From assembly GCA_944325495.1 (NCBI GenBank), contig CALVAD010000003.1, positions 1-64,000 of the forward strand: DNA of 64,000 nt, in the 5' to 3' direction. The stretch comes from an uncultured Bacteroidales bacterium. Its GTDB lineage: Bacteria > Bacteroidota > Bacteroidia > Bacteroidales > UBA932. The position numbers and the translations under genes were made by a program. Shown here piece by piece: positions 33,199 to 42,110 of this stretch. The notes below the pieces were generated by a model. The model was given only the letters and a program-made list of their open reading frames with translations, had not been told where the DNA came from and did no database searches. Every line of letters begins with the position of its first letter. Positions within the stretch are counted from its first letter, which is position 1.

Positions 33199-36100
33199 AT
33201 GCTTGAATTGAAAAGAAATCCGTGGCTCGGCCTCTCCTCCTATCAGGTGGAGGATGCGGCTCTCTTTTTCGGAAGAGGGAAGGAAGTGGAATTTCTGGAC
33301 GCGGCCATCAGGAAGAACTACAGCACCATAATCTATGGCAAGTCGGGCATGGGCAAGACGTCCCTGATCAATGCCGGACTGATTCCGTCGCTGCGGCGGG
33401 AGGGCTTCCTGCCGCTTTCGATCAAGCTTGTGCATGACGGCGCTGTCGGCTATGCGCGCCAGATAACCGAGGCCGTCATGCGCGGACTCGCCGAGGCCGG
33501 GGCGGAGGTCGAGAACAGGGCGGCGGTCCGCGAGGTCTCGGAACGGTCCGGTCTCTGGGCCTTTTTCCATCTCAACGACTTCTGGAGCGCGGACAACCAC
33601 CGGCTCATACCTGTCGTGTTCATCGACCAGTTCGAGGAAATCTTCACGATGACCGCGGACAAGTCTGCGGCGGCGGAGTTCTTCAGCATGCTCGGCGAAC
33701 TCTTCCAGCCGCTCCCTCCCGACGAGGTAAATGAAATGATGGAGAAAAGCGGACGGCGCATCGATTTCAGCGAGACTGCCAATTTCCGCCTCGTCCTCGC
33801 TATGCGCGAGGATTTTCTGGCCCGTCTCGAGGATTATTCCTACGATATCCCGCTTCTGCGCAGGAACAGAGTGGGCCTTTCGGCAATGAACGGCCTGCAG
33901 TCGCTTGAGGTGATGATGAGTCCGGTGCCCGGGCTTGTGGACCGGGAGGCCGCGCTCGGGATTCTGAGAAAAATAACCAGAAGCGGGCAGCTGCGCGACG
34001 ACGACGGCCAGCTGCGCAGTCTGAGCGTGGAGACTTTCCTGCTCTCCCTCTTCTGCTCCCAGCTCTACAGGAAGGCCGCCGAGCTCGGAAGGGACAGGAT
34101 CTCCCAGGACCTGATAGAACGCTTCGGGGACAATATAATCAACGACTATTATGCGGAGAGCGTTTCGGGCATATCGAAGAAATCACTGCGCTATCTTGAG
34201 GAGCATCTGCTCACCGCGAGCGGATACCGCAACATGCTCGCATACGAAGACGTGGTTCCCCGCTTCGTGTCCGCCGCGGAGATCGCCAGTCTCGAGAAAT
34301 GCCGTCTCATCCGAATCGAGGTGATCAACCGCACCGAACGCATAGAGTTCACGCACGATGTGCTGTGCAGCGTGGCCACGGACAGGAAGATCAGCCGTAG
34401 AATGAAGAAGGACTCCTGGAGCCGGGTCGGATCGGTCCTGTGCAACGTGGTTGACATTCTTTCCGTCGTGCTGCTGTTCGTGCTGATTTTCATCGCTTCG
34501 GGCGACTTTTGGCTCGGCGGTTCGTCTTCGGTCATGCGCACGCTTGCGGCCCGCCTGTCGCTGTCAGGAACCCTCCTGTCGCTACTGCCCTGGCTCTCCC
34601 TGCTGCTGACGCTTGCAGTGATATGGTTCTCCTCGCTTCTGAGGAGTGCCATGGTATCTTCCCGCTCAAAGTCTCCCTGGTTTTCGTTGTTTGCCTCAGG
34701 CTTCGACCTGCTTGTCGTGAATGCCGCCGTGTTCTTTTATGTGTCCCTGTTCGTCGATGCCCGGGACTGGTATGTGCTGTGGTTTGTCATTCGCAGTGCG
34801 TGCACGCTGGCGGACTTCGTGCATTCCATGCGGAAGAAGGCCAAGGTCCAGTTCTCCCGCATGTGGAGATCCGCGGTCAGGCTTGAGGAGCCGATGGCGG
34901 CGGGAGCATTCAAGGTCCTGCTGCTTGTCAGCTACCTGTTCCTGCTTTGTCTCTGCGGAAGGTATATGCGGCCGGACATGGGCCTGTTCCTGCTCCTGTG
35001 TCTGGCGCCCGCCATGTCACTGGCGCTGTTTTTCCGGAGAAACATATCCAGGGAGAAGAAGCTGCGTCCGCTGCTCGCCGGAATGGCGGCCGCAGTCATA
35101 GCCCTGTATCTCAGCAGATATCTGCGTCCGGCAATATTCACATGGGGCCTGTTTTTCCTGCTGCTGCCCCTCTCGTATGCCTTCATTTCATATCTGATGC
35201 CGGCGCGGAACCGCTGGAGGCGGCTTGTTCCTGCGCTGGGGCTATGGCTGCTGGTGTCCGCCGGCATCCCTATGCTGGCTGCAGGATATAATTTCCTCAC
35301 CCCCGGCAGCTGCGGTTTCGTCCGCGGAGGCGTGATATACGGTCTGGACGACATGTTCAGGAACCATTTCGTGCTCGTCAGGAACCGTGACGGGGAATAT
35401 GGGGCTGTCGACCGGTGCGGAAGGACGCTCCTGCCTCCCCGGTTCGAAAGCCTGGCCACGGTCGCCGAGTACAGGCTGCCGCACGGCACATACTACGATG
35501 AATCCTTCCATGAGATAGTCTTTTCGCTTGGCGATAAGGGCGGAGAGTTGTCGCTGCTCGACTATATTGAATACGACAACTGGTATTCAAGGATGGCGCG
35601 GGAATATGTCGCGTTCCATACCGGCTGGTCGGATCTCGTGGAGACGGTGCGCGAGGAGCTCGGACGGCAGAAGGTCCGCGCAGGGGAGGATGCGTCTTCG
35701 GAACCCGCTTCAAAGGTGGAGAGTCTGTATTCAAGCCGCCGGATTCACGAACTGCTTTCACCGGAGGCCTATATTACGATTGCGGGCTATTATCGTGGGA
35801 AAGGGGAGTCCGACCTGGAATATGCGATGCTCTCGAAGGCCCTGCAGACGAGGATGGCTCTGGACAGTTCCAGCGTCCTTGTATCGGACTATTATCCGGG
35901 GGCAATGTCCCTTACTGTCAGAACCGTGCTCGATCTGGTCGCCGGAACTCCGGCGGATGGATGGCAGGACGAATACGGACATGCCCTCGCCGACAGGGCG
36001 TACAGGAACTTCATAAGGGAAGTTCTGGTCGACACGAAAGCCGGGGATTTTTGCGCCCGGATAGTCGACGGGGGCCGATATGACGGACCGGTGCTCCGGG

Positions 36101-37164
36101 CCCTGCAGAACGACTATTCGTTGCTGACGAGCGGCAATTCCAAATTCAACGAGCGCCTGAAGGCGGTCCTGATGCGTTCCGGGGAATCCGTGACCGCGTC
36201 CTACCTGTGGATTCATCTCGGGGAATATGCGAAGGCGCTGGAGATGTCCAGGTCGCTCATGGACAAGGAGACGGATTCTTCTTCGTTCCTAATAGCCGCG
36301 ACGAACTATGTAGGCGCGCTGCTTTTTCTCGGCAGGCATGACGAGGCGCGGGCGTTCGTGGACAGATACGGCTATCATATAGCGGAGATTTCGTCCGACC
36401 ATGCCATGTCATTCAGAGACCTGCTGCTTATGGACCTGAATCATTTCGAGGAACTCGGGATCATACCGGATGAAATGCGGCGGGATTTCGGCATGTTCGC
36501 GACGTATCTCGAAGCGGATGAGGAGCATTCGTATTCCCAGCTGCTCCCTACGCCCTACGGCGTATATTGGGCTGGTGACGAGCTTGTCCAGTTCGGATGG
36601 AACAGGCCGGGTGCGATGTGGCTTCTGGATGCTCAGGGGGAGCGTATCTCTGCCGATTTTGAAGATGTCTTTGTGAACGGCGCCGATTCATATGATCTGG
36701 CCTATGACCCTGTGGTAATATATGTCAGGGACGGAAAGCGCGGATTCTACGATCTTTCAAGCAGAGCCTGCGTGACCGGGGCCGAGTATGACCATGCGTG
36801 GGTGTTCTCCGAAGGCCTTGCGGCCGTGGTGAAGGACGGCAGGCTGGGTTTCATCGACCGGCGGGGCGGACTCGCCATTCCCTTCGTCCTGGATTATGTG
36901 CCGGGCTTCGACTATGTCTTCGACCAGGGGCAGACCAGATATTATGCCTATGATGAGAACGGAGGGCTGAAGGCCGGACTCATGGACAGGGACGGAAACA
37001 TCGTCGTTCCGGCTGAATACGACAATATCGGCGACATGAAGAACGACCTGCGCATAGTCCGGAAGAACCGTGAGAACGGAGTGATCGACCGGGACGGAAA
37101 GCTGCTGTATCTGGGATACGGGGAGCCGATAATTGCCGACGACGGCTATGTGATTGCACAATGA
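33199..37164 (+). CDS. nSTAND1-type NTPase with polytopic membrane region and WG repeats
   Basis: About 1321 residues. NPWLGLSSYQVEDAALFFGR opens the nSTAND1 group; Walker A is GKSGMGKTS (47-55) and Walker B VVFIDQFEE with Asp143. The NTPase and helical lid reach to about residue 400. Some eight or nine hydrophobic segments follow (about 415-705), which is unusual for a STAND protein. The rest is soluble, with a helical repeat-like middle and WG-type beta repeats near 715-740 and 1130-1315 (GFIDRRGGLAIPF, GLMDRDGNIVVPAEYDNI, GVIDRDGKLLYLGY). It is the presumed sensor and switch of the operon. Its stop overlaps the ATG of the RyR gene. Confidence 0.82.
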   Translation: MLELKRNPWLGLSSYQVEDAALFFGRGKEVEFLDAAIRKNYSTIIYGKSGMGKTSLINAGLIPSLRREGFLPLSIKLVHDGAVGYARQITEAVMRGLAEAGAEVENRAAVREVSERSGLWAFFHLNDFWSADNHRLIPVVFIDQFEEIFTMTADKSAAAEFFSMLGELFQPLPPDEVNEMMEKSGRRIDFSETANFRLVLAMREDFLARLEDYSYDIPLLRRNRVGLSAMNGLQSLEVMMSPVPGLVDREAALGILRKITRSGQLRDDDGQLRSLSVETFLLSLFCSQLYRKAAELGRDRISQDLIERFGDNIINDYYAESVSGISKKSLRYLEEHLLTASGYRNMLAYEDVVPRFVSAAEIASLEKCRLIRIEVINRTERIEFTHDVLCSVATDRKISRRMKKDSWSRVGSVLCNVVDILSVVLLFVLIFIASGDFWLGGSSSVMRTLAARLSLSGTLLSLLPWLSLLLTLAVIWFSSLLRSAMVSSRSKSPWFSLFASGFDLLVVNAAVFFYVSLFVDARDWYVLWFVIRSACTLADFVHSMRKKAKVQFSRMWRSAVRLEEPMAAGAFKVLLLVSYLFLLCLCGRYMRPDMGLFLLLCLAPAMSLALFFRRNISREKKLRPLLAGMAAAVIALYLSRYLRPAIFTWGLFFLLLPLSYAFISYLMPARNRWRRLVPALGLWLLVSAGIPMLAAGYNFLTPGSCGFVRGGVIYGLDDMFRNHFVLVRNRDGEYGAVDRCGRTLLPPRFESLATVAEYRLPHGTYYDESFHEIVFSLGDKGGELSLLDYIEYDNWYSRMAREYVAFHTGWSDLVETVREELGRQKVRAGEDASSEPASKVESLYSSRRIHELLSPEAYITIAGYYRGKGESDLEYAMLSKALQTRMALDSSSVLVSDYYPGAMSLTVRTVLDLVAGTPADGWQDEYGHALADRAYRNFIREVLVDTKAGDFCARIVDGGRYDGPVLRALQNDYSLLTSGNSKFNERLKAVLMRSGESVTASYLWIHLGEYAKALEMSRSLMDKETDSSSFLIAATNYVGALLFLGRHDEARAFVDRYGYHIAEISSDHAMSFRDLLLMDLNHFEELGIIPDEMRRDFGMFATYLEADEEHSYSQLLPTPYGVYWAGDELVQFGWNRPGAMWLLDAQGERISADFEDVFVNGADSYDLAYDPVVIYVRDGKRGFYDLSSRACVTGAEYDHAWVFSEGLAAVVKDGRLGFIDRRGGLAIPFVLDYVPGFDYVFDQGQTRYYAYDENGGLKAGLMDRDGNIVVPAEYDNIGDMKNDLRIVRKNRENGVIDRDGKLLYLGYGEPIIADDGYVIAQ

Positions 37165-37460
37165 TGAATATGAAATATGACCGATATGAGCCCCGCCCGG
37201 AGGATTTTTCCGGCGTGCGGCTTCCCGACGAGCTGGAACCGCTTGTCGAGCTGATGGCGAAGAACGTGCATGAGGTCTGGGCCGCCGGCAGGATGGCCGA
37301 AGGCTGGACCTGGGGCCCCGTGCGCGACGACGCCCTGAAGCAGCACCCCTGCCTCGTGTCCTACGAGGAACTGCCTGAATCGGAGCGCGACTATGACAGG
37401 GCCACGGCCCTGAACACCCTTAAGCTCATCCTCAGCCTCGGCTTCAAAATCCAGCGCTGA
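37161..37460 (+). CDS. Stand-alone RyR-domain protein
   Basis: About 99 residues, essentially one RyR repeat (PF02026): YRYEPRPEDFSG-like opening (YDRYEPRPEDFSG), LPDELEPLVELMAKNVHEVW, GWTWGPVRDDALKQHPCLV, PYEELPESE-like SYEELPESERDYDR, TALNTLKLILSLGF. The domain is shared with the eukaryotic ryanodine receptor and occurs in bacteria in signalling and conflict loci. Translation is coupled to the STAND gene (ATGA overlap at 37161); ATGs at 37164 and 37170 are alternative starts. Likely a soluble ligand-binding subunit or a competitor for the RyR domain of the channel encoded first in the operon. Confidence 0.92.
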   Translation: MMNMKYDRYEPRPEDFSGVRLPDELEPLVELMAKNVHEVWAAGRMAEGWTWGPVRDDALKQHPCLVSYEELPESERDYDRATALNTLKLILSLGFKIQR

Positions 37461-37463
37461 TTG

Positions 37464-37616
37464 GTTCTGCAATTCACCTCCACTGAATGGTGGCCTTGCA
37501 GAGGGATAGAAGGCCGGTCTGGAGCCAAGGTGGAAGGGAAAAGTGCCCACCTCCATCGCCGACCTGCCCTGGAGTGCGGTAGGAAGCCGTCCCCGGGAAA
37601 AGGTGAATTGCAGAAC
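37464..37616 (-). repeat. 153-bp palindrome-bounded element E2
   Basis: GTTCTGCAATTCACCT (37464-37479) and its exact complement (37601-37616) bound a 153-bp element starting 3 bp after the RyR stop. Read on the minus strand it lines up with the element at 21562-21714 (same length, same spacing of GGCTT, TAC, ACCTT, CAGACC and CTATC). An inner hairpin on the minus strand is GGCCTT-CTATCCCTCTGC-AAGGCC (37492-37515), whose loop opens with CTATCCC as in the long hairpins. It may also end transcription of the converging operons; nothing else is seen in this 203-bp gap. Confidence 0.78.
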
Positions 37617-37663
37617 GGCCCGACTGCAGGCAAACCGGTCATCCCGTCGCACACGGAGGCCTT

Positions 37664-39340
37664 TTAGCGGCTGCCGCCGCCGAAACCGCCGCCGCTGAAG
37701 CCGCCTCCGCCGCCGAAGGACGCCCCTCCTCCGAAGCCGCGCGCGCCGCTGTCCGCGCTTGCCGCGGCCACTTTCGAATTGGTTATTGCAGCCGACAGGA
37801 TGCGGGTCTGCAGTATCATCTGATGCATGGTGGGGTAGTCGTAGTCCAGGACTTCGGCGAAGGCTTCGGGATTGATCTCCCTCAGCTGCTCCGCCACCTT
37901 GTCGGCGATGCCGAACAGGGCTCCGTAGACCAGATATTCCCGCCAGAGCACAGCTTCGATGACTTCCTTCTCTCCCATGAGGGTGAAGTCTTCGAGGAAT
38001 TTCCTGAGGCCGAGCAGCCTGCGGGCTTCGGCCTGGCCGTCCGCCGTGTAGCCGGAGCCGAGGACGAAGCCGCCGTCGCGCAGGAAATCCCGGCCGCGGA
38101 CGAGCGCCCTGCGCGACCATCCCGCGATTTCATGCACATGCCGTGACGCCCAACGGGAGAACTCCCTGTGCTGGAGTATCCTGTCCGCGCCGCTGGCCTT
38201 GAGCATCATGTCCCGAAGTTCTCCTGCGGAGGAAGCGCCGCCGAAGACCGTGCCCGGATCCGGAGCCCCGGCGGAAGGACCGGAGCCATCGTCGTTGAAC
38301 GAGATTTCCACGCGCCCTTTCCCGTCCTTCGCCACGGCAAGTCCGCCTTTGTATATCATGCGCAGGATCAAGGCCGCCGCGAGCGTGTCCGAGCCGGCAT
38401 TTTCGCCGAGCTTTTCGAGGGTATATGCAGCCGCGTCCAGATTGCCGCCGAATGGGATATCGCGGCACCAGCCGACTTCCGAAGGCTTGACGCCGAGTAT
38501 CTGCCTGCGGACGGAGGCCCTGTGCCATATTCCGGCTCCCGCCGCGACCGTGACCCCGAGAATGAAAATCGCCAGCATGCGCAGGAAACCTCCGCCTTCA
38601 TCCCCGGACCCGAATTCCGCACCTTCCATGGCCGTCGCGAGGGCGTCGCCGAAGCTCCTGTGCTGCACGCTCGGGCTGTCGAACATGCCCTTGTCGAAGC
38701 GCAGCAGCACGATCACCGAACTGTTGCGCACGAAGGGTTCCGTGCTCTCGTATACGACTGCGCCGTCCCGGAAGTCCACTCGTCCGGCATAGCCGAAACC
38801 CCATGCCCGCGTGTTGGCGGTGTCAAGCCGGTGCTCCGCGGCGCGCACCGTGACCCGTACATGTTCCGGTGCGGAGCTCAGCCCCGGGGAAACCGTCTGC
38901 AGGTGCAGCATGTCGTAGTCGTCGAGAGACTTCACGCAGCGCGTCATGGTATAGCCGGCCTCGAACACATGGTCGCCGAGGCTGCCTATGCCCCAGCACA
39001 GCTCCGCTCCGTCAGCCTTGCGGAGGATGCCGCAGCGGCCGGCCTTTTCGGAGATGCTGCGCTCCGTGTCCCAGCCGCCTTCGTATATGTAGCTGCGGCC
39101 GCTTTCGTCGCTGACACTCAGGTCCTTTATCTCGATGTCGCCGAGATTCCCGCGCACGAGATACCATTCGGTGCCGTCCGCGGCGCATACGTCCCAGCGT
39201 TCACGGATGAGTGCGCTGCCGTCGGGCTGCAGGGTGAGCGTGATGTCGATGTCGCGGATTTCCGGAGTCATGGAAAATGCCGGAAGGCAGGAGAAGGCGC
39301 CTGCGAGCAATACGGCTGCCAGGGAAGCTGAAAGTCTCAT
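37664..39340 (-). CDS. DUF2207 membrane protein
   Basis: About 558 residues. After a signal peptide (MRLSASLAAVLLAGAFSCLPAFS) comes the beta-rich DUF2207 domain (PF09972; ITLTLQPDGSALIRERWDV). A membrane helix near residue 260 (FLRMLAIFILGVTVAAGAG) and a helical cytoplasmic part follow. The C terminus is the typical Gly-rich tail (GGGGGFSGGGFGGGSR). Genes of this family travel with lemA, as here (31 bp downstream of it). Function unknown; an envelope role is usual speculation. Confidence 0.9.
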   Translation of the reverse strand: MRLSASLAAVLLAGAFSCLPAFSMTPEIRDIDITLTLQPDGSALIRERWDVCAADGTEWYLVRGNLGDIEIKDLSVSDESGRSYIYEGGWDTERSISEKAGRCGILRKADGAELCWGIGSLGDHVFEAGYTMTRCVKSLDDYDMLHLQTVSPGLSSAPEHVRVTVRAAEHRLDTANTRAWGFGYAGRVDFRDGAVVYESTEPFVRNSSVIVLLRFDKGMFDSPSVQHRSFGDALATAMEGAEFGSGDEGGGFLRMLAIFILGVTVAAGAGIWHRASVRRQILGVKPSEVGWCRDIPFGGNLDAAAYTLEKLGENAGSDTLAAALILRMIYKGGLAVAKDGKGRVEISFNDDGSGPSAGAPDPGTVFGGASSAGELRDMMLKASGADRILQHREFSRWASRHVHEIAGWSRRALVRGRDFLRDGGFVLGSGYTADGQAEARRLLGLRKFLEDFTLMGEKEVIEAVLWREYLVYGALFGIADKVAEQLREINPEAFAEVLDYDYPTMHQMILQTRILSAAITNSKVAAASADSGARGFGGGASFGGGGGFSGGGFGGGSR

Positions 39341-39371
39341 GTCGGGTCTGGAGAAAAGGCTGCGGACGCTG

Positions 39372-39920
39372 TCAGAACTTGACCGAAGGCATGTCCGTCT
39401 TCCCTTCGGGCTCCTTGAGGTAGTCCTTGACGGCGAATCTGAGCATGCCGGCTACGATAGAGTCGGGGAACTGCCTCACCATGCGGTTGTATGCGGTCAC
39501 GGCGTCGTTGAACACCATGCGGCTGACCCGCACGTTGTTCTCGTACTGGTTGATGCTTTCCATAGTCCTGGCGTAGGTGGCGTCCGCCTTGAGCTGCGGG
39601 TACTGCTCGGCGACGAGGCTGATGCGCGAGAGCGCCCCTCCGAGCAGCTCCTCCTGGGCCGAGGCGTCCTCCGCGCTGCTGCCTCCGTCGATGGTCCTGC
39701 GCATTGCGATCACGTCGCGCAGTGTGTTGTATTCATGTTCGTTGTAGGAGCGCGTGAGTTCCACGAGGGCGGAGACGGCGTCCCAGCGGCTGTTCTGCTG
39801 CACGCCTATCTGGCTCATTGAATTCCTGCAGAGTTCCTCCTTGCTTACCAGCCTGCGCTGGACGGCGATGAACCATATCACCAGTATGGCGGCTATGGCT
39901 GCGATGATGATCAGTGTCAT
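39372..39920 (-). CDS. LemA family protein
   Basis: About 182 residues with an N-terminal membrane anchor (LIIIAAIAAILVIWFIAV), then a long helical LemA domain: VQQNSRWDAVSALVELTRSY, EEYPQLKAD-like AEQYPQLKADATYARTMES, RMVFNDAVTAYNRMVRQFP. It forms a two-gene unit with the DUF2207 gene and is preceded by its own -7 box. Confidence 0.93.
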   Translation of the reverse strand: MTLIIIAAIAAILVIWFIAVQRRLVSKEELCRNSMSQIGVQQNSRWDAVSALVELTRSYNEHEYNTLRDVIAMRRTIDGGSSAEDASAQEELLGGALSRISLVAEQYPQLKADATYARTMESINQYENNVRVSRMVFNDAVTAYNRMVRQFPDSIVAGMLRFAVKDYLKEPEGKTDMPSVKF

Positions 39921-39939
39921 GTTTCCGAAACTTTTGCAC

Positions 39940-39947
39940 CAAAAGTA
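39940..39947 (-). promoter_or_regulatory. -7 box of the lemA/DUF2207 unit
   Basis: Minus-strand TACTTTTG fits TAnnTTTG, 19 bp before the lemA ATG. No good -33 box was found. Confidence 0.5.
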
Positions 39948-40040
39948 CTAAAACTTTTCCAATCCAGGAGCTGCGGAGCGCATTGTCCGTTTTATATCAT
40001 CAAATGTCTGAAATAGTCATGCTCGGACCGCCTATTCTGC

Positions 40041-40048
40041 TAATTTTG
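40041..40048 (+). promoter_or_regulatory. -7 box of the GH53/GH2 unit
   Basis: TAATTTTG fits TAnnTTTG, 40 bp before the ATG at 40089. The -33 region is weak, as expected if the neighbouring HTCS regulator activates transcription. Confidence 0.5.
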
Positions 40049-40088
40049 CCATATCAAATCAAAAACCAACTGATTTAATAACACAATT

Positions 40089-42101
40089 ATGAAGAAACAC
40101 CTGTTGACTACCTTAGTTCTTGCGGCCGCGCTGACGGCGTGCTCGCAGGAGTCGGGCGATTTCATGATCGGCGCCGACATCTCTGAAGTCCCGGCCACCG
40201 AAGCCAGGGGAGGAGTGTACCTTGACGCCGACGGCAAGCCCGCGGACATTTGCGAGGTGATGAAGGACAACGGATTCGACATCATCCGCCTGCGCATATT
40301 CGTGAATCCCGAGGCCGAGCGCGGCTATTCCCGTGACGGATACTGCGGAACCGACAGCACCATCGAGTTCGCGAAGCGCATAATTGCGTCCGGAATGCAG
40401 TTCGCCCTCGACTTCCATTACAGCGACACCTGGGCCGACCCCGACAAGCAGTACAAGCCTTCCGCATGGGAAGGGCTGACCGGCAAGGCGCTCGAGGACA
40501 AGCTCTACGAGTATACCAAGGATGTCCTCACGCAGATGAAGGACGCCGGCGTGGCTCCAACGGTGGTGCAGGTCGGCAATGAGATAAACCATGGGCTCGT
40601 ATGGCCCGAGGGTCGTCTGGACGACAACTCCACCGAGGAGAACTGGGCGGCCGCCATGGGTCTGTACAAGGCCGGGGCCAGGGCTGTCCGTGAGGTTCTG
40701 CCCGACGCGAAGCTTCAGGTGCATCTGGCGCTCGGAGGAGAGAACACGCTCTGCCGCCAGTACCTCGACTATATGGACAAGTACGGGGCTGAATACGACA
40801 TAATCGGACTCTCATATTATGAAAGGTGGCACGAGACCTACGACGACCTCAAGGCGAACGTCTACGATCTCGCCGAGAGATACGGCAAGCCCATCTGCGT
40901 CTGCGAATACGGCGCCGGAGTCGAGAACGTAAGGATAATCAACGACATAGTCCGCTCCATCCCCGGAGGACTCGGATACGGCACCATGGCATGGGCGCCG
41001 AGCCGCACCCTCTTCAACGAGCCCCTGCCCGAGAGCATGCAGCCCGCAGCCGCCGAGGGAGCCGCACGCAGGCCCAGGACCGGCGGCATGAACAAGGAGC
41101 TCTTCGCGATCTACGAGCAGATCGACCGCGACTACGCCGCAGGAAAGAAGCCCGATGTGCCCGCACCCTTCGTGCGCACCGTCGACCTCGACGACAAGAT
41201 CATAGGCGCCGACATCTCATGGGTTCCCCAGCAGGAGGCCCGCGGAATGAAGTATTCCGACAAGGGCGAGCAGAAGGACATTCTTGAAATCATGTCCGAC
41301 TACGGATTCAACTGGATACGCCTGCGCCTGTTCGTGGATCCCACCGCGGAGAACGGATATTCCAAGGACGGATACTGCGGACTGGAGTCCACGCTCGCGT
41401 TCGCCAAGCGCATCAAGGCTGCAGGCATGAAGTTCCTGCTCGACTTCCACTACAGCGACAACTGGGCGGATCCCGGCAAGCAGTACATGCCCGCATCCTG
41501 GTCCCGCGATTCCGGCTCCGGCCTCGAAGGACGCATCTACAATTATTCGAAGGAGACCATCGAGCGCTTCATAGCGGAGGGCGTGACTCCCGACATGGTC
41601 CAGGTCGGCAACGAGATCAACCACGGCATGGTATGGCCCCAGGGCAGGATAGACGACAGCTGGGTGCCCTTCCTGGTAATGCTGCGCTGCGCGAGCGCCG
41701 GCGTGAGGGCGGCCGACCCCAATATCAAGATAATGCTCCACATCGCCTGCGGCGGACAGAACGAGGAGTCCGTGCAGTTCTTCGACAAGGCCCTGAGCCG
41801 CGATGTCAAGTTCGACGTGATAGGGGAGTCATACTATCCCCGCTGGCACGGGACTCTCGACGACCTGAAGAACAACCTGACCGATCTTGCCGAAAGGTAT
41901 GGCAAGCCCATCGTGGTCGTGGAATATCAGGAGCACCGCAAGGAGGTGAACGAAATAGTCGCCAATCTTCCTGACAACCTCGGTCTCGGAACCTTCATCT
42001 GGGAGGCCGCTTCGCCCCAGTGGGGCGACCTGTTCGACGCCGACGGCGCCACCAACGCGAACATGGCCCTCTATCCCGAAATCGTCAAACTCTACGAATA
42101 G
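40089..42101 (+). CDS. Double-domain GH53 endo-beta-1,4-galactanase
   Basis: About 670 residues; a lipoprotein-type signal (LAAALTACSQ) predicts a lipidated, probably surface-exposed enzyme. Two complete GH53 barrels lie in tandem, about 25-330 and 365-670. Each has IGADIS, RLRxFVxP, LDFHYSDxWADPxKQY and the acid/base block VQVGNEINHG (Glu165 and Glu509). Nucleophile candidates are Glu273 (CVCEYGAG) and Glu612 (VVEYQEHR). Both catalytic pairs look intact. A single GH53 domain is the norm, so this is an internal duplication. It would cut beta-1,4-galactan side chains of pectin or type I arabinogalactan. A GH2 gene follows after 9 bp. Confidence 0.92.
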   Translation: MKKHLLTTLVLAAALTACSQESGDFMIGADISEVPATEARGGVYLDADGKPADICEVMKDNGFDIIRLRIFVNPEAERGYSRDGYCGTDSTIEFAKRIIASGMQFALDFHYSDTWADPDKQYKPSAWEGLTGKALEDKLYEYTKDVLTQMKDAGVAPTVVQVGNEINHGLVWPEGRLDDNSTEENWAAAMGLYKAGARAVREVLPDAKLQVHLALGGENTLCRQYLDYMDKYGAEYDIIGLSYYERWHETYDDLKANVYDLAERYGKPICVCEYGAGVENVRIINDIVRSIPGGLGYGTMAWAPSRTLFNEPLPESMQPAAAEGAARRPRTGGMNKELFAIYEQIDRDYAAGKKPDVPAPFVRTVDLDDKIIGADISWVPQQEARGMKYSDKGEQKDILEIMSDYGFNWIRLRLFVDPTAENGYSKDGYCGLESTLAFAKRIKAAGMKFLLDFHYSDNWADPGKQYMPASWSRDSGSGLEGRIYNYSKETIERFIAEGVTPDMVQVGNEINHGMVWPQGRIDDSWVPFLVMLRCASAGVRAADPNIKIMLHIACGGQNEESVQFFDKALSRDVKFDVIGESYYPRWHGTLDDLKNNLTDLAERYGKPIVVVEYQEHRKEVNEIVANLPDNLGLGTFIWEAASPQWGDLFDADGATNANMALYPEIVKLYE

Positions 42102-42110
42102 CGGAACATC

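Noticed and set aside
31615..33600. Open frame of 661 codons on the minus strand
   Set aside because: Antisense to the channel, SIR2/TIR and STAND genes and without recognisable motifs.
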